Positions 1 through 6,534 of a stretch of 8,349 nt of DNA are shown one piece after another. The notes below the pieces were generated by a model, which ran no database searches, was not told the origin of the DNA, and worked only from the letters and a program-made list of their open reading frames with translations. The number at the start of each line of letters is the position of its first letter. Position 1 is the stretch's first letter. The stretch is from an uncultured Clostridia bacterium (GTDB lineage Bacteria; Bacillota; Clostridia; Christensenellales; Borkfalkiaceae), in contig CANREK010000050.1 of the NCBI GenBank assembly GCA_947629605.1, forward strand, positions 1-8,349. Reading direction: 5' to 3'. The position numbers were made by a program, and so were the translations under genes.

Positions 1-774
1 GTAACTGCGGTTCCGCGCCATCGCCTCGTCGAAGTCGATCTTCTGTGCGTCGAAATCAGGGCCGTCGACACAGGCGAATTTCATCTCCCCGCCCACCGTC
101 ACGCGACAGCAGCCGCACATGCCCGTGCCGTCGATCATGATGGGGTTCATGCTCGCGATGGTCTTGACGCAGTAAGGCCTTGTCGTGAGGGCGACGAACT
201 TCATCATGACGAGGGGGCCGATCGCATAGACGGCATCATATTCGCCGCCGTCAAGGAGACGCTTTAAGGGAAGGCAGACGTTGCCCTGTTCCCCATAGCT
301 CCCGTCGTCGGTCGTGACGATGACCGAGGAGCAGGCACGGAATTCCTCTTCCAAGATGACGAAGTCCTTACTGCGGAACCCGATGACGGACACAACTTCG
401 GCGCCGAGAGAATGCAGCCGTTTGGCGACGGGAAGGGCGATGGCACAGCCGACACCCCCGCCGACGACGATCGCCCGCTTGACGCCCTCAACCTCGGTCG
501 GGTTGCCCAAGGGGCCGACAAAATCGGAAATAAAGTCCCCTTCCCCCTTTCGGTTGAGCGCCATCGTCGTTGCGCCGACGACTTGGAAGATGACGAATAC
601 GAGCCCGCGCACGGGGTCGGTGTCCGCAACGGTGAGGGGGATGCGCTCCCCCCTTTCCTCCACGCGGAGAATGATAAACTGCCCCGCGAGAGCCTTGCAT
701 GCAATGCGGGGCGCCTCCACGCCGATCATGGTGACACTTGAATTGAGTTCTTTTCTGACTGCGATCCGAAACAT
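1..774 (-). CDS. nfnA: NfnA/SudB-like FAD/NAD-binding ferredoxin-NADP reductase subunit (partial, 3' end off window)
   Basis: Reading leftward from ATG at 774-772 there are 258 open codons, running off the left edge without a stop; the family is usually about 280 residues, so only the tail is missing. Visible motifs in order: an FAD-binding RIPLTVAD (residues 44-51), a glycine-rich nucleotide-binding GGGVGCAIALPVAK (105-118), and a C-terminal iron-sulfur module with IDGTGMCGCCR (214-224; C220, C223) plus C235 in FACVDGP. This order is that of the small subunit of NfnAB (NADH-dependent reduced ferredoxin:NADP+ oxidoreductase) and of the related SudB and PyrK-like proteins. In that family the subunit binds FAD and a [2Fe-2S] cluster and exchanges electrons with NAD(H) in the cytoplasm. 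The FACVDGPDFDA ending favours NfnA/SudB over PyrK. The catalytic partner (NfnB, GltD-like) is usually next downstream and would lie off the window; that is inference. An additional cysteine (C222) sits inside the CxxC. The start fits the family N-terminus, but there is no Shine-Dalgarno and a promoter ends 8 nt upstream. Confidence 0.86.
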   Translation of the reverse strand, partial: MFRIAVRKELNSSVTMIGVEAPRIACKALAGQFIILRVEERGERIPLTVADTDPVRGLVFVIFQVVGATTMALNRKGEGDFISDFVGPLGNPTEVEGVKRAIVVGGGVGCAIALPVAKRLHSLGAEVVSVIGFRSKDFVILEEEFRACSSVIVTTDDGSYGEQGNVCLPLKRLLDGGEYDAVYAIGPLVMMKFVALTTRPYCVKTIASMNPIMIDGTGMCGCCRVTVGGEMKFACVDGPDFDAQKIDFDEAMARNRSY

Positions 775-782
775 TTGCAAAC

Positions 783-811
783 ATTCTATCACAATGCATG
801 CAAAAAGTCAA
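783..811 (-). promoter_or_regulatory. sigma-A-type promoter for the nfnA-like gene, start-proximal
   Basis: On the minus strand the -35 TTGACT (811-806) is separated by exactly 17 bp from the -10 TAGAAT (788-783). TGA immediately before it makes an extended -10 (TGATAGAAT). The start codon begins only 8 nt after the -10, so a transcription start at the usual 6-8 nt would fall at about 776-774, on or next to the A of the ATG. Confidence 0.75.
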
Positions 812-858
812 TCTCTCGGCAAATTTCAAAAAAAATCCCGCAAATGGCGGCGAAATCC

Positions 859-887
859 TTGACTTTGCCGCGCATGTCGGATATAAT
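859..887 (+). promoter_or_regulatory. sigma-A-type promoter for degV
   Basis: The -35 TTGACT (859-864), a 17-bp spacer and the -10 TATAAT (882-887) form a near-consensus promoter. The predicted transcription start is about 893-895, giving a 5' leader of roughly 30 nt with a GGAGAG ribosome-binding site at 914-919. It is back-to-back with the nfnA-like promoter, with 47 bp between the two -35 boxes. Confidence 0.85.
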
Positions 888-901
888 GTGAACTGTTCAC
901 A
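887..901. promoter_or_regulatory. 15-bp perfect palindrome at the degV transcription start (candidate operator)
   Basis: TGTGAAC-T-GTTCACA is a perfect inverted repeat with 7-nt arms and a 1-nt centre. It begins at the last base of the degV -10 box and covers the predicted start of transcription. A protein bound there would block RNA polymerase. The regulator is not identifiable from the sequence; the TGTGA/TCACA half-sites resemble CRP/FNR-type sites, but the spacing is 5 rather than 6. Confidence 0.5.
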
Positions 902-924
902 AAATAAAATATTGGAGAGCGAAT

Positions 925-1794
925 ATGGCGAACGTCAAGATCGTCACCGATTCGAACAGCGGCATCACGCAAGCGGACGCAAAGAAACTGGGAATCTCTG
1001 TGATCCCGATGCCCTTTTTGATCGACGGCGAAGAATACTTTGAGGACATCAACCTCACACAAGAGCAGTTCTATGAACATCTCAAAAAGGATGCGGCCGT
1101 CTCCACGTCTCAACCCGCCGTCGGAAAGGTGACGGAACTTTGGGATGAATTGTTGAAAGACGGCGCGGAGATCGTGCACATCCCCATGTCGAGTGCACTC
1201 TCGGAGTCCTGCCACACGGCGGAAAATCTTTCCAAGGACTACGGCGGAAGGGTGCACGTCGTCGACAACCAGCGCATTTCCGTCACACAGCGGCAGAGCG
1301 TCTACGATGCGATCAACCTCGCAAAGCAGGGAAAGAACGCCGCGGAGATCAAGGAGATCCTGCTGAAAACCAAGTTCGACAGCAGTATCTACATCTCCCT
1401 CGACACGTTGAAATATCTCAAAAAGGGCGGTCGGCTCACCCCCGCGGCGGCGCTCATCGGCACTATTCTCCGCATCAAGCCCGTCTTGCAGATCCAAGGC
1501 GGCAAGCTCGACGCCTTCAAAAAGGTCAACACGCTCAAAAAGGCCAAGGAAGTCATGGTCGAGGCCATCCGCAAGGACTTTGACACGCGGTTCAAGAGCT
1601 TTGTGGAACACGGCGAGATGCAGCTCTCCGTCGCGTACAGCGCCGACGACACCGAGGCGAAGATCTTTGCCGAAGAGCTGAAATCGACCTTCCCGACGGT
1701 CCCCGTCACCCTCGTCGATCCCCTTTCTCTTTCCGTCTCCTGCCACATCGGCCCGGGCGCCCTCGCGGTCGCCTGTGCGAGAGTGGTCGGATAA
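925..1794 (+). CDS. degV: DegV family fatty-acid-binding protein (FakB-like)
   Basis: This 289-residue protein has the usual DegV length and motifs: TDSNSG near the N-terminus (8-13), the lipid-carboxylate-binding TSQP segment (61-64), MSSALSES (88-95), YISLDTLKYLKKGGRL (156-171), an IKPVL strand (184-188) and a C-terminal CHIGPGALAVA (273-283). In characterised Firmicutes, DegV/FakB proteins are cytoplasmic and hold a fatty acid for phosphorylation by the kinase FakA, feeding acyl-phosphate into phospholipid synthesis. No FakA gene is in the window, and the ligand of this copy cannot be read from sequence. The ATG at 925 is preceded by GGAGAG (914-919) at a 5-nt spacing. The gene is monocistronic: it has its own strong promoter with a palindrome at the transcription start, and a hairpin terminator 17 nt after the TAA. 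Confidence 0.93.
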   Translation: MANVKIVTDSNSGITQADAKKLGISVIPMPFLIDGEEYFEDINLTQEQFYEHLKKDAAVSTSQPAVGKVTELWDELLKDGAEIVHIPMSSALSESCHTAENLSKDYGGRVHVVDNQRISVTQRQSVYDAINLAKQGKNAAEIKEILLKTKFDSSIYISLDTLKYLKKGGRLTPAAALIGTILRIKPVLQIQGGKLDAFKKVNTLKKAKEVMVEAIRKDFDTRFKSFVEHGEMQLSVAYSADDTEAKIFAEELKSTFPTVPVTLVDPLSLSVSCHIGPGALAVACARVVG

Positions 1795-1811
1795 CTTCAC
1801 TTAAAAATTAC

Positions 1812-1840
1812 GGCTTGCCTTGGGGCAAGCCTTTTCTTTT
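1812..1840 (+). terminator. rho-independent terminator of degV, lying between convergent degV and rarA
   Basis: An 8-bp perfect stem GGCTTGCC (1812-1819) / GGCAAGCC (1824-1831) with a 4-nt loop is followed by TTTTCTTTT (1832-1840). The T-run overlaps the last bases of the rarA stop on the other strand. Read leftward, the same stem is followed by GTAATTTTT, so it may also terminate rarA, less efficiently. Confidence 0.9.
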
Positions 1841-3158
1841 ACTCTTTGGGTGCGGGAGATTTTCCCTTTTTGACGCGGAGCTTTTTTATCTCCGCCTCGA
1901 ATCCCTTGTCGGAGGGGAAATAAAAGACGGTGTCTTTCAGGGAATCGGGCAGGTACTGCTGTTTGACCCAGCCGCCGTAGTTGTGCGGATACTTGTATTT
2001 TCCGCTCTCGGCCTTCATCTCCTTGCTGCCGAAGGAATTGTCGCGGAGATACTTGGGAATGTCGTCATCCTTGCTCTCCTTGGCGGCGCGGATGGCGGCA
2101 TCCTTCGCCATGACGACGGAATTGCTCTTCTCTGTCTCGCAGACATAGATGATGGCCTCGGTGAGCGGCAGAAAGCCCTCGGGCGCCCCCATATTCTGAA
2201 AGGCCGTGAGCGCGGAGGTCGCCATGAGAAGCGCACGGGGATCGGAGAGCCCCACATCCTCGGCGGAATGGGCGATGAGACGGCGGAAGATGAGGAGCGG
2301 GTCGCATCCCCCCTCGATGAGGCGGAAGGCGTAGTAGAGCGCGGCGTCGGCGTCGCTTCCGCGGAGGGACTTGCAGAAGGCAGAAAGGATGTCGTAATAT
2401 AAGCCCTCGTTATAGCTAAGCGCCTTGCGCTGAATAGACTGCTCGGCATCCGAGAGCGTGACGTGAACTCTTCCCTCGCTGTCGGGCGGGGTCGTGAGCA
2501 CGGCAAGTTCGAGAGCGTTGTAGGCCGTTCTCAGATCCCCCGACGCCACAAAGGCGATGTGGTCAAGCGCATCGTCGTCGACAGTCGCCATGGAATTTCC
2601 GAGCCCCTTCCGCTTGTCGGAAAGCGCCCGCACAAGTGCGCCGCGGATGTCCTCTTCGGTGAGAGGCAAAAATTCGAACACGCGGCAACGGGAGACGATC
2701 GCGGGCGTCATCGAGGCATAGGGATTCTCCGTCGTGGAGCCGATGAAGAGGATGGTGCCCTGCTCGATGGCGGGAAGCAGAGAATCGGACTGCGTCTTGT
2801 TGAAGCGGTGGCACTCGTCGAGCATGAGATAGGTCCGCTTGCCGTACATTTTGAGGTTGTTCCGCGCCGTATCGACGGCCCGCTTGACATCGGCGACCCC
2901 CGAAGAGACGGCGTTGAGCTTGATGAACTCCCCGTTGGTCTGTGCGGCGATGATGTTGGCGAGCGTCGTCTTTCCGCACCCGGGCGGGCCCCAAAAGATA
3001 CAGCTGCCCAAGCGGTCGAGCGAGATCGCGCGGCGGAGAAGGGAATTTTCGGAGACGATGTGGCTCTGCCCCACGAAATCCTTGAACGTGGAGGCCCTCA
3101 TGCGTTCGGCGAGCGGTTTCGCCTTCTCCTCATTGTCGTTAAAATCGAATAGATCCAT
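1839..3158 (-). CDS. rarA: replication-associated recombination protein A (RarA/MgsA AAA+ ATPase)
   Basis: Counted from MDLFDF this is a 439-residue AAA+ ATPase of the RarA/MgsA/WRNIP1 family, close to the usual length. These proteins are clamp-loader-like and act at stalled replication forks, associating with single-stranded-DNA-binding protein. Motifs: Walker A GPPGCGKT (57-64), Walker B LMLDECHR (111-118), sensor 1 GSTTEN (140-145), arginine finger SRCR (156-159) and sensor 2 GDLR (207-210). The family's C-terminal tetramerisation half follows, ending with YKYPHNYGGWVKQQYLP. The ATG at 3158 is chosen because MDLF is the usual family start and AGGA (3169-3166) lies 7 nt upstream. The frame stays open upstream to 3254; a second ATG at 3215, with GGGAG 6 nt before it, would add 19 residues with no recognised role. 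The gene is divergent from ylbJ and convergent with degV. No convincing -35/-10 pair was found upstream. Confidence 0.93.
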   Translation of the reverse strand: MDLFDFNDNEEKAKPLAERMRASTFKDFVGQSHIVSENSLLRRAISLDRLGSCIFWGPPGCGKTTLANIIAAQTNGEFIKLNAVSSGVADVKRAVDTARNNLKMYGKRTYLMLDECHRFNKTQSDSLLPAIEQGTILFIGSTTENPYASMTPAIVSRCRVFEFLPLTEEDIRGALVRALSDKRKGLGNSMATVDDDALDHIAFVASGDLRTAYNALELAVLTTPPDSEGRVHVTLSDAEQSIQRKALSYNEGLYYDILSAFCKSLRGSDADAALYYAFRLIEGGCDPLLIFRRLIAHSAEDVGLSDPRALLMATSALTAFQNMGAPEGFLPLTEAIIYVCETEKSNSVVMAKDAAIRAAKESKDDDIPKYLRDNSFGSKEMKAESGKYKYPHNYGGWVKQQYLPDSLKDTVFYFPSDKGFEAEIKKLRVKKGKSPAPKE

Positions 3159-3198
3159 GCGTTTTTCCTGACATAAGTGTGATATTTTTGAATTTTTC

Positions 3199-3232
3199 AA
3201 AGGGCGGAGAGACATAATCGTCTCCCTTTTTT
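3199..3232. repeat. imperfect inverted repeat in the rarA-ylbJ divergent region
   Basis: GAGAC (3209-3213) pairs with GTCTC (3220-3224) around a 6-nt loop. With two single-base bulges (3208 and 3205), the stem can extend through GG/CC and then G-T and A-T pairs to about 3199/3232. In a leftward transcript, the stem holds the GGGAG ribosome-binding site, and the loop and stem hold the ATG, of the alternative upstream rarA start. In a rightward transcript it would be a hairpin running into T6, just before ylbJ. Confidence 0.4.
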
Positions 3233-3245
3233 CGTATCTTTTAGC

Positions 3246-4172
3246 ATGGTTCACAGAAAGGAACGCAAAGCTGTTTTTACTGCCCTGCCGATCCTCATCG
3301 CCATGGCCCTTTTTCTCCTCTCGCCCGCAAAGTACGGGAAGAGCATCTTAGACGGCATCTCCCTTTGGGCGGTGTGCGTGCTTCCCGCCGCATTCCCTTT
3401 CCTCTTTCTCACGGCCCTCTTTACGAGACTTCCCCTCTTTGAAAAGCTCTCGTCAAAACTCGCGCCCCTCTTTTCCAAGGTGTTCCGCGTGTCGGGCGCG
3501 GGGGGATGCGCCGCCCTGCTTTCGACCCTCTCGGGCTATCCCGTGGGGGCACGGTCAGTGCTCGACCTGCATGACAGCGGCATGGTCCGGAAAGAAGAGC
3601 TCTTCCGCCTGTCCTGCCTCGCCTCGACGACGGGCCCCATGTTCATGGTGGGCGTCGTGGGGAGCGCGTTCGCCTCGCCCTCCCTCGGGTGGGTGATGCT
3701 TGCCTGCCACTTCATCGCCGTGTGGAGCGTGTCCTTCGTCTTGGGCAGATTCGGCAAGCTGCAAAGGTCCGCGGGGCGCATGAAGCGCACGGAGGGAAAC
3801 GCCCTCTACGACAGCCTGTACAGCTCTGTCATCTCCATCCTCTGCGTGGGCGGCGCCATCGCGCTCTTTTACGCTTTTTCGGAGATGATCCTCTCATTTC
3901 TGCCACCCATGTCCCCATTCTGGGAGGGAACGGTGCGCGGACTCATGGAGATGACGGCGGGCTGCAAGGCCTTTTCCGCCGCTCCGTCGCCGCTGTCTGC
4001 CGCGATGTGCTGTTTTCTCGTGACCTTTGGCGGAATGTGCGTGCTCATGCAACAGCTCGCCTTTTTGACCCGCGCGGGCGTGAAGCCCCTGCCCTTTCTC
4101 CTCGTGAAATTTTTGCAGGGCGTCCTCGCGGGCGTACTCTGCTTTTTTGCGGCAGGACTCGTGATGGGTTAA
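3246..4172 (+). CDS. ylbJ: YlbJ/SpoVV-like sporulation integral membrane protein (Gate-domain family)
   Basis: This is a 308-residue, strongly hydrophobic protein. The N-terminal segment (about 11-26), SILDGISLWAVCVLPAAFPF (33-52), the hallmark SGYPVGA (96-102) and the following acidic-basic loop with EELFRLSCLASTTGPMFMVGVVGSA (117-141) match YlbJ and nucleoside-recognition/Gate-domain proteins. Further membrane segments lie near 145-168, 192-220, 250-276 and 282-307. B. subtilis YlbJ was renamed SpoVV and is reported to help move dipicolinic acid from mother cell to forespore during sporulation; whether this shorter homologue (B. subtilis about 400 residues) does so is inference. Adjacency to rsmD and coaD, its partners in B. 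subtilis, supports the assignment. No Shine-Dalgarno is visible before ATG 3246 and the next in-frame ATG is at 3303, so the start is uncertain. The stop overlaps that of pheA on the other strand. Confidence 0.78.
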   Translation: MVHRKERKAVFTALPILIAMALFLLSPAKYGKSILDGISLWAVCVLPAAFPFLFLTALFTRLPLFEKLSSKLAPLFSKVFRVSGAGGCAALLSTLSGYPVGARSVLDLHDSGMVRKEELFRLSCLASTTGPMFMVGVVGSAFASPSLGWVMLACHFIAVWSVSFVLGRFGKLQRSAGRMKRTEGNALYDSLYSSVISILCVGGAIALFYAFSEMILSFLPPMSPFWEGTVRGLMEMTAGCKAFSAAPSPLSAAMCCFLVTFGGMCVLMQQLAFLTRAGVKPLPFLLVKFLQGVLAGVLCFFAAGLVMG

Positions 4173-5017
4173 AGATAAGCGCCGAGAAGTTTGAATTGGG
4201 CGCAGTGAACGGCGGCGTCGTTGAGCGCCGATTGCACGCGCTCGGAGGAGATGTCCCCCGCAAATTCGATGAAAAAGCGGTACTGCCCGTAGGAGTGTTT
4301 GAGGGGGCGGGACTCGATGCGCGTGAGGTTGAGACTGTACCGCTGGAATATTTTGAGTAGTCCCAAGAGTTCCCCCGGTTTATGGGCGCAGACGGCGCAG
4401 AGAAAGACCATTGCACTGCGCTTGTCGTAGGAGGGTTCCCCCTTCCGCACCCGCAAAAACCGCGTAAAATTGCGCTTATTGTCGGCAATGTTCTCCTCGG
4501 AGAGAACGACGCCGTCCATTTTGATATGGGAACCGACGACCCCCGCCGTGTGGGCGTCGAGCCGTTTCAAGCTCTCGGCCGTCGATGCCGTGGCGAGGAG
4601 CATGGCGTTCGGAAAGCGGGTCCTGAGGTAGGCGGCGCACTGCCCGAGCGCCTGTTGGTGGGAGCAGATGACCTTGATGTCCTCGTCCTTCACCCCCTCT
4701 CTCCTTGCGAGGCGATGGTCGATGGAGAGCATGTATTCCTCTTCGCCGAAGAGGTCGGCCTCGGCAAGGAGGTCGAGGGCGGAAAAGACGCCGCCGTTGA
4801 TGGAATTTTCGACGGGAAGGACCGCATAGTCCGTCTCGGAGGCGATGAGCTTTGCAATGGCATCCGAAAAGCTCGGGCAGAGTACGATCTCCCATCCTTC
4901 ACAGAGAGCTTCGGCGGCGAGCTGGGAGTAGCTTCCCTCGGGTCCGAGACAGCTGACCTTGTGCGTTTCCTTGGGCATGTCCGCCGCCCGTTCCTGTTCT
5001 GTCGCGTATAACTTCAT
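4169..5017 (-). CDS. pheA: prephenate dehydratase (with ACT domain)
   Basis: This 282-residue, stand-alone prephenate dehydratase converts prephenate to phenylpyruvate, the committed step to phenylalanine. Catalytic-domain motifs: GPEGSYSQLAAE (25-36), ENSINGGV (70-77), SHQQALGQC (119-127) and the catalytic TRF (185-187). An ACT regulatory domain follows from about residue 202, with HKPGELLGLLKIF (212-224) and ESRP (235-238), the phenylalanine-binding motif of the family, so feedback inhibition by Phe is likely. No chorismate mutase domain is fused. The start at 5017 has AAGGAG (5030-5025) 7 nt upstream, and this site overlaps the aroF stop codon, so translation is probably coupled. An internal Met at residue 14 is a weaker alternative. 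It is the last gene of the leftward operon, and its TAA overlaps the ylbJ stop. No hairpin terminator was seen after it. Confidence 0.94.
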   Translation of the reverse strand: MKLYATEQERAADMPKETHKVSCLGPEGSYSQLAAEALCEGWEIVLCPSFSDAIAKLIASETDYAVLPVENSINGGVFSALDLLAEADLFGEEEYMLSIDHRLARREGVKDEDIKVICSHQQALGQCAAYLRTRFPNAMLLATASTAESLKRLDAHTAGVVGSHIKMDGVVLSEENIADNKRNFTRFLRVRKGEPSYDKRSAMVFLCAVCAHKPGELLGLLKIFQRYSLNLTRIESRPLKHSYGQYRFFIEFAGDISSERVQSALNDAAVHCAQFKLLGAYL

Positions 5018-5028
5018 ATAAGCTCTCC

Positions 5029-6057
5029 TTATGCTTTGTCGGCGATTTCAAGCACGAGGCGCTCGGTATCCTCCCACCCGAGACAGGGGTCGGTGATGGA
5101 TTGCCCGAACACGACGTCGTGCTTTTGACAGCCCTCCACAAGGAAGCTCTCGATCATGAAGCCCTTGACGATCTTCTTGAAATCGGCGTCGTAGCTCCTG
5201 TTCTGCATGACTTCTTCGACGATGCGGATCTGCTGGCGGAAGCGCTTACCCGAGTTGGAGTGGTTGGCGTCGATGATGACGGCGGGGTTTTTGAGCCCCC
5301 CTTCCGCATTTTGGTAGCCCTCGATGACCTGCATCACCGTCTCGTAGTGATAGTTGGGAATGTCGTTGCCGTAGTTATCGACACGGCCGCGGAGCACGGC
5401 GTGGGCATACGGGTTGCCGTCCGTCTGCACCTGATAGTTGTGATATTTGAACACCTGCGCACTTTGGGCGGCGAAGATGGAGTTGATGAGCACGGGAATG
5501 GACCCGCCCGTGGAGTTCTTGATGCCGACGGGGAGCTCGATGCCGCTCGATACGAGGCGGTGCATCTGGTTTTCGCTCGACCGCGCCCCCACGGCGACGT
5601 AGGTCAAGAGGTCCTCGACGTAGGCGTAGTTTTCGGGATAGAGCATTTCGTCCGCGGCGGAGAGCCCGCTCTCCTCGATGACGTTCAAAAGGAGCGAGCG
5701 GATCATGCGGATGCCCTTTAAGGTGTCCTCTTTGTGCTCGGGGTCGGGCTGGGAGAACATTCCCTTGTAGCCGACGCCCCTCGTCCTCGGCTTGGCGGTA
5801 TAGACGCGGGGCACGATGACGAGCTTGTCCTTGACTTTTTCGTTGAGCTTGGAGAGCCGCTTGACGTATTCGAGCACGGGTGCGCTCTCGTGCGCGGAGC
5901 ACGGCCCGATGATGAGGAGGAGCTTGTCGCTCCGCCCCGCGATGACGTCTTTGGCGAGTTCGTCGCGCTCTTGTTTGATGGCGGCGAGTTCCCTCTTTAC
6001 GGGTTGCTCGGCGCGGATCTCCTCAAAGGTGGGGATTTCGATCTGTCTCTGAAACAT
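5029..6057 (-). CDS. aroF: 3-deoxy-7-phosphoheptulonate synthase, class I (AroG/AroF type)
   Basis: This 342-residue class I-alpha DAHP synthase condenses phosphoenolpyruvate and erythrose 4-phosphate in the first shikimate-pathway step. Motifs: LLIIGPCSAH (47-56), RVYTAKPRTRGVGYKG (84-99), GARSSENQMHR (157-167), GIKNSTGG (178-185), DANHSNSGK (263-271), GFMIESFLVEG (299-309) and ITDPCLGWEDT (321-331). By comparison with E. coli AroG the metal ligands are C53, H266, E303 and D323, all present. The N-terminal extension is about as long as in the E. coli isozymes, where it contributes to aromatic amino-acid feedback; which effector acts here cannot be told. ATG 6057 directly abuts the coaD stop. 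AGGAG at 6072-6068, inside coaD, lies 10 nt upstream. It is followed after 11 nt by pheA, giving the entry enzyme and the Phe-branch enzyme together. I use aroF only as a generic class I symbol. Confidence 0.95.
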   Translation of the reverse strand: MFQRQIEIPTFEEIRAEQPVKRELAAIKQERDELAKDVIAGRSDKLLLIIGPCSAHESAPVLEYVKRLSKLNEKVKDKLVIVPRVYTAKPRTRGVGYKGMFSQPDPEHKEDTLKGIRMIRSLLLNVIEESGLSAADEMLYPENYAYVEDLLTYVAVGARSSENQMHRLVSSGIELPVGIKNSTGGSIPVLINSIFAAQSAQVFKYHNYQVQTDGNPYAHAVLRGRVDNYGNDIPNYHYETVMQVIEGYQNAEGGLKNPAVIIDANHSNSGKRFRQQIRIVEEVMQNRSYDADFKKIVKGFMIESFLVEGCQKHDVVFGQSITDPCLGWEDTERLVLEIADKA

Positions 6058-6534
6058 TTAGGTTGTTCTCCTGAGAATATAATCATGGACCGCCGCGGGG
6101 ACATAGTGTTCAAAGGGCGTCCCGAAGGCGATGGCATTTTTGACCAAGGTAGATGAGATGTGCATGTGGCACTGCTCGGCGGGCAAGAAGAGGGTGACAA
6201 GGTCGGGCCAAAGGTCCTTGGAGGCGTAAAAATCGTCCGTCTCGTAGGCGCAGTCGACGGCGTTCCGCACGCCGCGCACATAGAAGGGCGTGCCCTCCTT
6301 TTTGAGAAGTTCCACGACGGGTCCGTCCCAAATGACGACGCTGACGCGGGGCTCCCCCGCAAAGGTCCGTTTGATCATCTCCGCCCGCTCTTCCGCCGTG
6401 AACATCGTGACCTTCCGCCTGTTTTCGGCGACGGCGACGACGACTTCATCGAAGAGCGTGAGGCTCTTTTGCACGGTATCGGCATGTCCGACGGTAAAGG
6501 GGTCGAACGTGCCCGCAAAGATACATTTTTTCAA
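6058..6534 (-). CDS. coaD: phosphopantetheine adenylyltransferase (TTG start)
   Basis: This 158-residue nucleotidyltransferase transfers AMP from ATP to 4'-phosphopantetheine, giving dephospho-CoA, the penultimate step of coenzyme A synthesis. Motifs: GTFDPFTVGH (8-17) with the TxGH ATP-binding signature, RRKVTMFTAEER (39-50), VRGVRNAVDCAYE (86-98) and the ISSTLVKNA segment (126-134), in the position of the family's ISSSLVKE. Starting from TTG at 6534 gives MKKCIFAGTFDP, the standard N-terminus, with AAGGAG (6546-6541) 6 nt upstream. The only upstream ATG in frame (6630) would add 32 non-homologous residues inside rsmD. The start overlaps the rsmD stop as TTGA. rsmD-coaD is a widespread Firmicutes gene pair. 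Length is normal. Confidence 0.95.
   Translation of the reverse strand: MKKCIFAGTFDPFTVGHADTVQKSLTLFDEVVVAVAENRRKVTMFTAEERAEMIKRTFAGEPRVSVVIWDGPVVELLKKEGTPFYVRGVRNAVDCAYETDDFYASKDLWPDLVTLFLPAEQCHMHISSTLVKNAIAFGTPFEHYVPAAVHDYILRRTT

Noticed and set aside
826..1800. A 324-codon open frame antisense to the whole of degV
   Set aside because: It mirrors degV, which has clear family motifs, a promoter, a ribosome-binding site and a terminator. Its translation is low-complexity Asp/Arg/Gly-rich text with no family likeness, as expected opposite GC-biased codons.
2463..3152. Long plus-strand open frames opposite rarA (also 1815-2402)
   Set aside because: They lie in the antisense register of rarA, lack ribosome-binding sites and show no recognisable protein motifs. 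The same effect appears opposite aroF (5101-5721) and rsmD (6576-7133).
3199..3232. The rarA-ylbJ hairpin as a genuine rightward terminator
   Set aside because: No rightward gene ends upstream of it, the stem has bulges and G-T pairs, and part of the T-run is in the stem; I list it only as an inverted repeat.
4100..4230. Terminators for ylbJ or pheA around their shared stop
   Set aside because: I found only GC-rich direct repeats and short stems without a U-tract in either direction.
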